Origin: Bacillota bacterium
GTDB lineage: Bacteria > Bacillota > UBA994
Direction of reading: 5' to 3'
DNA: 11,273 nucleotides
Assembly (NCBI GenBank): GCA_018725275.1
Contig: QLUC01000052.1
Span: 1 to 11,273 of the forward strand
In this document: one piece after another, positions 1 to 5,323 of the stretch
How positions within the stretch are numbered: the stretch's first letter is position 1
Layout: each line of letters opens with the position of its first letter
Position numbers and translations under genes: made by a program
The notes under the pieces: model-generated
Told to the model about the DNA's origin: nothing
Database searches by the model: none
The model's input: only the letters and a program-made list of their open reading frames with translations

Positions 1-1238
1 TTCCAAGCATAGGCAAACGATAGCCGTTCCTTGCCAATTCGCTCTTCCGTCCAATACAAATCAGTAGTCACGAATATAGGCTGGATTTCGGCCACAATGC
101 CGGCTCTCGCCATGCGCTCCACCAAATCACGCCGCAATACCTGGCAATGGATAAGTCTGTGGCGTCGGGTCTTGTTACTTCCTTGGGCAATTTCAATAGC
201 GCGGATGGCTTGCTCGGCAGTGAAATCCCCTATGGCGTGAATAGCCACTTGAAAACCTGCCTGGTGCGCGGCACTCACCAAGGTGTTTAAACTATCCTGT
301 GTATAGTAACTCAACCCCTTATTCAGGGGATCATCGGTATAAGGCTCACTCATAGCTGCAGTTCGCGCGCCTAGCGAGCCGTCAGCCATTACTTTGATGG
401 TCTTCACCCCAAGGCGGTCGCTGTCCTTGGCATTAATGGCAAGCATGCGCTCCCCATCAAGCAAAATCTGTTCTCTATCCAAATTAAACAGCACATTGAC
501 CCGCAGGGGAAGTTCCAGTCTTTGGTACATTTGAACAATTTGCTGCCACTCGCTCCCACTGCCGTCATGCGTCTGTACTGTGGTGAGGCCGCGCGACACT
601 GCATGCCGCGCAGCTTGTGCCAGTGCTTGACTGATTTGTTGGGGAGTTATCTCGGGGAGGACAGCATACACACATTCCATGGCTTTTTCGCGCAACACGC
701 CCGTCAACTCGCCTTGATCAGTGCGGTCAAAACTCCCCCCCAGAACGTCCAAAATAGCAGTATCGACTTTAGCAATCTGCAGGGCAAGGCTGTTTGCTAC
801 GAGGACATGTCCGCAGGCGCGGAATAGGACGACTGGATGGTTGGGGGCAGCGCTATCTAGGTCGAAACGACATGGGTATCTCCCTCCGGGCCACTTGTTT
901 TGGTCCCACCCTCGTCCAACAATGAACTCCCCTTGGGGGGTCATGTTGGCTCGTTCGGCAACCTGCTCCTGCAAGGAAGATATGCTCGTGACCTCTCGAC
1001 AGTCTATGGTTCTCAAGTGCAGCCCAAACCCGAGGAGGTGCATATGGCTGTCATTAAATCCAGGGAGAAGCGAGCCCCCTCGAGCATCGATAATTCGAGC
1101 GTCCTTATGGGCAAAACTCAGTGCTTGAGAGTCGCTTCCTACATAGATTATTTCTTCCCCATCCGTCACTGCCGCGGTAGCTTCCGGCATGGCCAGGTTC
1201 ATGGTCAGAGCTCGGCAATTAAAAATGATCGTGCGCAC
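1..1238 (-). CDS. YtcJ-type metal-dependent amidohydrolase, C-terminus cut off by the left edge
   Basis: One open frame of 412 codons with no stop runs from a GTG at 1238 off the left end of the window; family members are usually around 530 residues, so about a quarter is missing. The N-terminus has the small beta-sandwich (residues 1-55), then LLPGFNDSHMH with the metal-binding HxH at H65/H67, GWDQNKWPGGRYP (110-122), a RACGHVLVANS motif (140-150), MADGSLGARTAAM (284-296), IHAIGD (H334) and RHRLIHCQV (H364). These are typical of the amidohydrolase_3/YtcJ group, zinc enzymes that cleave amide or related C-N bonds; the natural substrate is unknown. No signal peptide is visible, so it is probably cytoplasmic. 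GTG was chosen because a GGGGGAG ribosome site lies 3-4 nt upstream and the family N-terminus begins there; the internal ATG at 1202 would remove the first strand. The ribosome site overlaps the stop of the upstream 249-residue gene, which implies translational coupling. Confidence 0.9.
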   Translation of the reverse strand, partial: MRTIIFNCRALTMNLAMPEATAAVTDGEEIIYVGSDSQALSFAHKDARIIDARGGSLLPGFNDSHMHLLGFGLHLRTIDCREVTSISSLQEQVAERANMTPQGEFIVGRGWDQNKWPGGRYPCRFDLDSAAPNHPVVLFRACGHVLVANSLALQIAKVDTAILDVLGGSFDRTDQGELTGVLREKAMECVYAVLPEITPQQISQALAQAARHAVSRGLTTVQTHDGSGSEWQQIVQMYQRLELPLRVNVLFNLDREQILLDGERMLAINAKDSDRLGVKTIKVMADGSLGARTAAMSEPYTDDPLNKGLSYYTQDSLNTLVSAAHQAGFQVAIHAIGDFTAEQAIRAIEIAQGSNKTRRHRLIHCQVLRRDLVERMARAGIVAEIQPIFVTTDLYWTEERIGKERLSFAYAW

Positions 1239-1248
1239 TAGCTCCCCC

Positions 1249-1998
1249 TTACCGCACCGTGGGTGGTTCATTCTTTAGGGTTTCAATGTCCTGCATAAGG
1301 TGACGAGTGGCATTGCTGTCTCCGAAGGCGACCAGCCCCACCGCTCCCTCACTGCCCCCTACTCCCCCACTGTGGACATGCACGGCCTCAAGTCCGTAAA
1401 GTGCCTGTATGGCCTCAATCTCCGTAATGACTGTGCCATAAACCACGGGGAAGAGACCACAAGGGAGACCACTGCACTCATCGATTTCTAATTGACCCAA
1501 GGTGTTGGCGGCATCGATCACTGAAGGGATGAGTTTTTCTAGTCCAATGGGGATAATGAGGTGTGCCCCGAGGGAGACAATCTGACCAAAAGCGGTACCT
1601 ATCGTCCCGCCATTCTTGGCCGATACCAGAACACCCACGATGCCCTCCGGATCGAGAGCATTACCTCCCTTGACAAAAACGTCGCCCCTCGCAAATTCTC
1701 CTAAAACTTCTAGCCAAGGCCGAGTTGATACCTCTCCCTTGTCGAGAACCAATGGTGTAATGCGACCATCCGCAGGGGTTACTCCCCAGGCAGAGTCAAT
1801 GACGATGCCTGCGGTGTAGCGACATTTTTCGATTGTCCTACCAGACAATTCTTCTGCTATGTAAGCATTAGTAGTTCCACCGGCAACAATGATTTTCCCA
1901 TGCTTTAAAGCGTACTGCACCTCGGGCAATGCAGCTACCCCCTTGGCAATGAGCCGTTTGCTCGCGGCAGGAGTTAGTACAAAGGCGACCTTGCGCAT
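1249..1998 (-). CDS. Conserved-looking glycine-rich protein of unknown function (249 aa)
   Basis: I do not recognise this 249-residue protein and assign no function. It is soluble-looking, without signal peptide or clear membrane helices. Visible blocks are an N-terminal LTPAASKRLIAKGVAALP, then KIIVAGGTTNAYIAEEL (about residues 35-51), FVKGGNALDPEG (about 108-119), a hydrophobic Gly/Ile-rich middle, ECSGLPCG with two cysteines, and a C-terminal VHVHSGGVGGSEGAV. The GGTTN...AEEL block recalls phosphate-binding Gly/Thr turns in sugar-phosphate isomerase-like or Rossmann-like folds, but that is only a resemblance. The ATG start is supported by an AGGT ribosome site about 8 nt upstream. The gene heads a two-gene minus-strand unit with the amidohydrolase: its TAA stop lies inside the ribosome-site region of that gene, 10 nt before its GTG. 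Co-expression and a shared pathway are inferred from this spacing. Confidence 0.85.
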   Translation of the reverse strand: MRKVAFVLTPAASKRLIAKGVAALPEVQYALKHGKIIVAGGTTNAYIAEELSGRTIEKCRYTAGIVIDSAWGVTPADGRITPLVLDKGEVSTRPWLEVLGEFARGDVFVKGGNALDPEGIVGVLVSAKNGGTIGTAFGQIVSLGAHLIIPIGLEKLIPSVIDAANTLGQLEIDECSGLPCGLFPVVYGTVITEIEAIQALYGLEAVHVHSGGVGGSEGAVGLVAFGDSNATRHLMQDIETLKNEPPTVR

Positions 1999-2098
1999 TG
2001 TCTTTTACCTCGCTTTCACATATTTGGCGATTAGATTTGCTGCTCCAAGTAGTTTTCTGCCTTGCGGCTAGGGCAATACTAGTGCTGAGGTGGAAAAG

Positions 2099-2254
2099 AT
2101 GACGATTACCAAACGAATCTGCGCTTATTGTGGCAAATCATTCCAGCACTACTGGGAAGCAGCCTTGCCTGATGAGCACTATTGCTCCGAGTGCGTCTAT
2201 AGCACAATGGTTGTCAAACAATCGGAGCTCCTAGGTCATGACCATCGACCATAG
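2099..2254 (+). CDS. Small double-CxxC zinc-ribbon protein (51 aa)
   Basis: A short frame of 51 codons starts at an ATG preceded by GAGGTGG five nt upstream, a strong ribosome site, and ends in TAG. The product has two cysteine pairs, CAYC (C8, C11) and CSEC (C29, C32), with the layout CxxCGKxF...YCSxC of treble-clef or zinc-ribbon modules, so it probably binds one zinc ion. Outside the Cys motif it is short and ends in a charged GHDHRP tail. Such mini-proteins are often nucleic-acid- or protein-binding accessories, but the role here is unknown. It is transcribed divergently from the 249-residue gene, with 100 bp between starts, and no confident promoter was found there. The ribosome site plus four correctly spaced cysteines make it a likely real gene despite its size. 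Confidence 0.65.
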   Translation: MTITKRICAYCGKSFQHYWEAALPDEHYCSECVYSTMVVKQSELLGHDHRP

Positions 2255-2326
2255 TATTATTCTGTAACAAAAACACGGTGCGGTCAACCAATGATTTTTC
2301 ATCCTCTAATTGCTCACTACATTGAC

Positions 2327-2355
2327 TTGGCGAGATCAAGATTAGGTGCTATAAT
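2327..2355 (+). promoter_or_regulatory. Sigma-A-type promoter for the tRNA cluster (distal)
   Basis: TTGGCG at 2327-2332, a 17-nt spacer, and a perfect TATAAT at 2350-2355 preceded by TGC (extended -10). The predicted start is near 2362, giving a leader of about 70 nt before tRNA-Pro. The -10 match is strong and the -35 moderate. Confidence 0.65.
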
Positions 2356-2387
2356 ACTAAGGCACTGACAGTGGTTCGAACTACCTC

Positions 2388-2416
2388 TTGACTTGAACCG
2401 CTGATTCATGTAAATT
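2388..2416 (+). promoter_or_regulatory. Second promoter, immediately before the tRNA cluster
   Basis: TTGACT at 2388-2393, a 17-nt spacer and TAAATT at 2411-2416. The predicted start lies only 8-10 nt before the tRNA-Pro 5' end. The -35 matches 5 of 6 bases and the -10 matches 4 of 6. A nearby TATAGT is too close to the tRNA to serve as its -10. Confidence 0.45.
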
Positions 2417-2432
2417 GTATAGTGTTGTATGT

Positions 2433-2510
2433 CGGGGTATAGCGCAGCTTGGCTAGCGCGCCTGCCTTGGGAGCAGGAGGCCGCAGGTTCGAATCCTGCT
2501 GCCCCGACCA
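2433..2510 (+). tRNA. tRNA-Pro (anticodon UGG)
   Basis: The 7-bp acceptor CGGGGTA/TGCCCCG has the C1-G72 pair and A73 usual for bacterial tRNA-Pro. The anticodon loop is CTTGGGA, giving UGG. The T-loop GTTCGAATC and an encoded CCA are present. It is the first gene of a six-tRNA cluster. Confidence 0.97.
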
Positions 2511-2517
2511 AAAATTT

Positions 2518-2592
2518 GGCCCCATAGTGAAGCGGTTAACACACAAGCCTTTCACGCTTGCGACGCGGGTTCGAATCCCGCTGGGGTCACCA
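2518..2592 (+). tRNA. tRNA-Glu (anticodon UUC)
   Basis: The acceptor GGCCCCA pairs with TGGGGTC (one G-U). The anticodon stem CAAGC/GCTTG carries loop CTTTCAC, giving UUC. The T-loop is GTTCGAATC, A73 is present and CCA is encoded. It lies 7 nt after tRNA-Pro. Confidence 0.97.
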
Positions 2593-2599
2593 CTTTTAT

Positions 2600-2674
2600 G
2601 CCGGCGTAGCTCAATGGTAGAGCAGCTGACTTGTAATCAGCAGGTTGCGGGTTCGAGTCCCATCGCCGGCTCCA
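2600..2674 (+). tRNA. tRNA-Thr (anticodon UGU)
   Basis: The acceptor GCCGGCG/CGCCGGC is followed by T73 and an encoded CCA. The anticodon stem GCTGA/TCAGC carries loop CTTGTAA, giving UGU. The T-loop is GTTCGAGTC. Confidence 0.97.
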
Positions 2675-2679
2675 TCCGT

Positions 2680-2754
2680 AGGGGCGTCGCCAAGCGGTAA
2701 GGCACGGGACTTTGACTCCCGCATGCGTTGGTTCAAATCCAGCCGCCCCTGCCA
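2680..2754 (+). tRNA. tRNA-Gln (anticodon UUG)
   Basis: The acceptor AGGGGCG pairs with CGCCCCT, followed by G73 and an encoded CCA. The anticodon stem CGGGA/TCCCG carries loop CTTTGAC, giving UUG. The first pair is A1-U72 rather than the U1-A72 usual for bacterial tRNA-Gln (see findings). Confidence 0.97.
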
Positions 2755-2761
2755 ATTTTAT

Positions 2762-2836
2762 GGGCCATTAGCTCAGCGGTAGAGCACCCGCCTTTTAAGC
2801 GGGGAGTCGATGGTTCGAGTCCATCATGGCCCACCA
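2762..2836 (+). tRNA. tRNA-Lys (anticodon UUU)
   Basis: The acceptor GGGCCAT/ATGGCCC is followed by A73 and an encoded CCA. The anticodon stem CCCGC/GCGGG carries loop CTTTTAA, giving UUU. The T-loop is GTTCGAGTC. Confidence 0.97.
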
Positions 2837-2841
2837 CTAAT

Positions 2842-2927
2842 GCGAGGATGGCGGAACTGGCAGACGCGCTAGACTTAGGATCTAGTACTCACAAGGTGTA
2901 AGGGTTCGACTCCCTTTCCTCGCACCA
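2842..2927 (+). tRNA. tRNA-Leu (anticodon UAG)
   Basis: This is a type II tRNA of 86 nt with a long variable arm. The acceptor GCGAGGA/TCCTCGC is followed by A73 and an encoded CCA. The anticodon stem CTAGA/TCTAG carries loop CTTAGGA, giving UAG. It is the last gene of the cluster. Confidence 0.97.
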
Positions 2928-2940
2928 TCATCATCTGACG

Positions 2941-2973
2941 AAAGCTTGCCACTCGGCAAGCTTTTTAGTTTTT
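2941..2973 (+). terminator. Rho-independent terminator of the tRNA cluster
   Basis: A perfect 10-bp stem AAAGCTTGCC/GGCAAGCTTT with the 4-nt loop ACTC is followed by a T-rich tract (TTAGTTTTT) starting at 2965. It begins 14 nt after tRNA-Leu. On the minus strand the stem is followed only by CG-containing sequence, so it would be a weak stop for the converging protease gene. Confidence 0.9.
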
Positions 2974-2981
2974 CAACACAT

Positions 2982-3713
2982 CTAAAATCCTGCTGCCAGA
3001 ACCGCGATGGCATTGACCACCATATGGGCGACAATTGGCGTGGCCAATGATCCTGTGTTCTCATAGGCCAAGGCCATGCCTATGCCAGCGAAAATAGCCC
3101 AAAAACCAATTAAACTCACCCCATGCATAAGGCCAAACAGCAAACTAGAGATGACAATCGCCTTCCTGACCCCATGTGCCGATCTAAGTAATGGGTAGAG
3201 CAAACCCCGATAGAAATACTCCTCAACGACTGGTGCTAACACCACGGCGCTCATAAAACCCGCAAACCAGGTCGCGCTAAAGACAAGCTGCCCTGCTACG
3301 GGATTGTTGCCCAGAGGCACTTCCAGGGGACGACCAAGCAAGGTCCAAAACAACACGACGACAAGGACCGGCAAGCTAGGTAGAAGCCGGTAGGCCAAAC
3401 CGTACCCAATCCCTTGCCAAAAATTTCGCCTGAAGTCATCCCATGACAAACCTAGATAGACCGCCTGCGGCCAAAATCCGTAATGGACGACAAATGGCAC
3501 GACTACGAGCAAAGCAGCGACATAGACCACAAAGAAGGCTACTGCTTCCTCAAGGTTAAATTGCCTTGTTAAAATCTGCGTGAGTAAAACCATCATCACG
3601 AGCTGAGCCACAACATACAATGCGGTCAAGCGAAATAGGTCGTGCCAAGTCCAATAAACCTTTTTTTCATCGAGGGGAGAATTTTCAGCGACAGAAAACA
3701 ACCTAATTTTCAC
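2982..3713 (-). CDS. CPBP-family (CAAX/Abi) intramembrane protease homologue
   Basis: From a GTG at 3713 this encodes a 243-residue polytopic membrane protein. The three CPBP/Rce1 motifs are intact: EExxxR in PVVEEYFYRG (E164, E165, R169), FxxxH in FGLMH (F193, H197), and HxxxN in HMVVN (H230, N234). Hydrophobic segments near 30-48, 56-76, 105-125, 143-161, 184-200 and 203-217 suggest at least six membrane helices. In this family the two glutamates and histidines form a glutamate-type endopeptidase site; bacterial members process or guard peptides and proteins at the membrane, but the substrate here is unknown. An ATG at 3815 would add 34 residues lying entirely within ndk, so I prefer the GTG, which has GGATGG about 7 nt upstream. 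It overlaps the ndk stop by 11 nt, implying translational coupling. Confidence 0.88.
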   Translation of the reverse strand: MKIRLFSVAENSPLDEKKVYWTWHDLFRLTALYVVAQLVMMVLLTQILTRQFNLEEAVAFFVVYVAALLVVVPFVVHYGFWPQAVYLGLSWDDFRRNFWQGIGYGLAYRLLPSLPVLVVVLFWTLLGRPLEVPLGNNPVAGQLVFSATWFAGFMSAVVLAPVVEEYFYRGLLYPLLRSAHGVRKAIVISSLLFGLMHGVSLIGFWAIFAGIGMALAYENTGSLATPIVAHMVVNAIAVLAAGF

Positions 3714-4158
3714 GAAATATCCATCCGAACAGGGCTTGCTGGTAAGGCATGAGCTCCGCAGGGGAAAAATAAAGGGCCAGTTCTCTGGCCGCGGCTTCGA
3801 CGCTGTCTGCGGCATGGACTATGTTGCGGCTCATGGCTAGGCCAAAATCGCCCCTAATGGTGCCTGTGGCGGCTATAGCGGGGTCAGTATTGCCTATGAG
3901 GCTACGCACCGTGGCAACCGCCCTGTAGCCCTCTACAGCCAAGGCTACAACTGGGGCACTAGTGATATGGTCGACCAGTGCAGGGTAAAAATGCTTTCCT
4001 ACGTGGGCCTCGTAATGCACCGCTGCCAGAGCATGATCAATCATGAGCATCTTTAGACCCGCAATTTTTAGGCCCTTCTTCTCCAGGCGCGAAATTACCT
4101 CCCCAACCAAGCCTCGCTGCACGCCATCAGGTTTTACTAGGCACAAAGTTCGCTCCAA
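3703..4158 (-). CDS. ndk: Nucleoside diphosphate kinase
   Basis: A 151-residue Ndk, normal length for the family, transfers the gamma phosphate from ATP to NDPs through a phosphohistidine in the cytosol. It starts MERTLCLVKPDGVQRG (K9) and has RSLIG (R85), GTIRGDFG (R102) and the catalytic histidine in RNIVHAADS (N112, H115). Bacterial Ndk usually reads HGSDS, so the Gly and Ser after the histidine are both Ala here. SAPV replaces the common SGPV as well. The TTG at 4158 was chosen over the ATG at 4209: GGGAGGGG sits 6 nt before TTG, and the residue run from it matches the conserved family N-terminus, whereas the ATG would add 17 atypical residues. It lies 77 nt behind the iron ATPase gene with no terminator seen, and overlaps the following protease gene by 11 nt. 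Confidence 0.95.
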   Translation of the reverse strand: MERTLCLVKPDGVQRGLVGEVISRLEKKGLKIAGLKMLMIDHALAAVHYEAHVGKHFYPALVDHITSAPVVALAVEGYRAVATVRSLIGNTDPAIAATGTIRGDFGLAMSRNIVHAADSVEAAARELALYFSPAELMPYQQALFGWIFREN

Positions 4159-4164
4159 ATATTG

Positions 4165-4172
4165 CCCCTCCC
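4165..4172 (-). promoter_or_regulatory. Ribosome binding site that fixes the TTG start of ndk
   Basis: GGGAGGGG on the minus strand, six nt before TTG at 4158. The upstream ATG at 4209 has only GTTGGGTC-type sequence near it, so this site decides the start. Confidence 0.75.
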
Positions 4173-4235
4173 TTCTCCTGCCTATTTTATTCTCCATCAG
4201 ACCCAACAAAACCCTTCACCCAGCAAAAAATTATA

Positions 4236-5306
4236 TTAGCGCGGAAAGTACACCACATGGGGAAGGTTTATTTTTACCTCAACCTGGGTGCCCACCGGCA
4301 GCAAGTTCGCCGACATGCGCTGCGAATGCAGCGTGGTCTGATCGGATAGCATCACCTGATAAATCGCATCGCCTCCGAGAAATTTCACTGCAACAATTGT
4401 TCCTGTCCCTTCATTTTCAGGCGCAAGAACCACATCATCAGGGCGTACCATAAGATCTATCTCTCGCACCCCAGCAAGTTGTTGTTCCACGGCAAATGAT
4501 CCAATTGCCGCGACAACCAACCCCTCCTGCAGCACGGCAGGGAAAAAATCCGCCTTGCCGACAAAATTGGCGACAAAGCGCGTTGCCGGTTGATGATAGA
4601 TATCATATGGAGTGCCCACCTGCTCTAACCGACCGGCATTCATCACCCCCACCCTATCTGATAAGGAAAGCGCCTCTTCTTGATCATGAGTGACAAGTAT
4701 CACTGTGCTGCCGCTAGCCCTCAGGATTTCCTTGGTTTCCTGGCGCAAAGCATCTCTGAGTTCGGCATCTAAATTGGAAAAGGGTTCATCCAGTAAGACC
4801 ACGCTCGGACAAGGAGCTAAGGTCCTAGCTAAAGCAACCCGTTGCCTCTGCCCACCAGACAGTTCGTGTGGGTATTTTTGGGCACTACTCTGGAGTCCGA
4901 CTAAGTCGAGCATCTGCTCTACGCGCAGCTTAATGTCGGCCTTGCCCATGCCGTATAAACCAAAAGCAACGTTGGCGAACACTGAGAGATGTGGAAACAA
5001 AGCATAATCCTGAAAAACGATGCCTACCCCTCTCTTTTCGGGAGGTACATTCTTGCCGGCAAGTGCTACTGTCTGCCCATCTATTTTTATCTCTCCGCCA
5101 TCAAGGTCCTCAAGACCTGCTAAGAGGCGCAAGGTGGTGGTCTTGCCGCAGCCAGAGGGGCCCAGCAAGGAGAAGAACTCCCCACGGGCGATATTTAAGT
5201 CCACGTTGTGTACGGCATCAATGGCGCCAAACTTCTTTTGGATACCTGAAAGAGTCACATATCCCGGGTGAAGGTCGCGAATGGGAAGCAGACAATGCAT
5301 ATTCAT
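4236..5306 (-). CDS. fbpC: Ferric-iron ABC transporter ATP-binding protein
   Basis: A 356-residue ATPase energises the iron importer at the inner face of the membrane. It has Walker A GPSGCGKT (49-56), the Q-loop IVFQDYALFPH (Q99), the signature LSGGQ (149-153), Walker B VVLLDEP with the catalytic E174, the D-loop SNLD, and the H-loop VTHD (H207). Residues from about 255 onward form a TOBE-like C-terminal regulatory region (LMVRPDDVVL, then the ending PHVVYFPR). This architecture is that of the FbpC/PotA/CysA group; assignment to iron rests on the adjacent FbpB- and FbpA-type genes and the Fur box. The ATG at 5306 is preceded by AAAGGATC about 6-8 nt upstream, and the gene begins 17 nt after the permease stop. 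About 16 residues precede the usual start of the ATPase fold. Confidence 0.92.
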   Translation of the reverse strand: MNMHCLLPIRDLHPGYVTLSGIQKKFGAIDAVHNVDLNIARGEFFSLLGPSGCGKTTTLRLLAGLEDLDGGEIKIDGQTVALAGKNVPPEKRGVGIVFQDYALFPHLSVFANVAFGLYGMGKADIKLRVEQMLDLVGLQSSAQKYPHELSGGQRQRVALARTLAPCPSVVLLDEPFSNLDAELRDALRQETKEILRASGSTVILVTHDQEEALSLSDRVGVMNAGRLEQVGTPYDIYHQPATRFVANFVGKADFFPAVLQEGLVVAAIGSFAVEQQLAGVREIDLMVRPDDVVLAPENEGTGTIVAVKFLGGDAIYQVMLSDQTTLHSQRMSANLLPVGTQVEVKINLPHVVYFPR

Positions 5307-5323
5307 CGAGTTGATCCTTTCTA

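Noticed and set aside
522..1241. Plus-strand frames of 101-135 codons at the left end, suggesting a broken gene
   Set aside because: They are antisense to the continuous amidohydrolase frame. Reading the minus strand gives 412 uninterrupted codons with family motifs, so nothing is broken.
2369..2387. GTGGTTCGAACTACC, resembling a tRNA T-arm, as a possible tRNA remnant or attachment site
   Set aside because: The flanking bases do not pair as a T-stem, no acceptor or anticodon arm is nearby, and no integrase or matching repeat is present.
2449..2755. Open frames of 60-83 codons on both strands in 2317-2755
   Set aside because: They cross the tRNA genes; their peptides carry the familiar translated-tRNA signature (VGAAGFEPA, GGRRFESCCP). 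They are not proteins.
3714..3815. Longer start for the CPBP protease (ATG at 3815)
   Set aside because: The extra 34 residues are read out of frame within ndk, are not membrane-like, and there is a usable GTG with a ribosome site at 3713.
4159..4235. Possible promoter for ndk (TAAAAT near 4185-4191)
   Set aside because: The best -35 candidate (TTGTTG) is only 14 nt away, so the spacing is poor; not strong enough to call.
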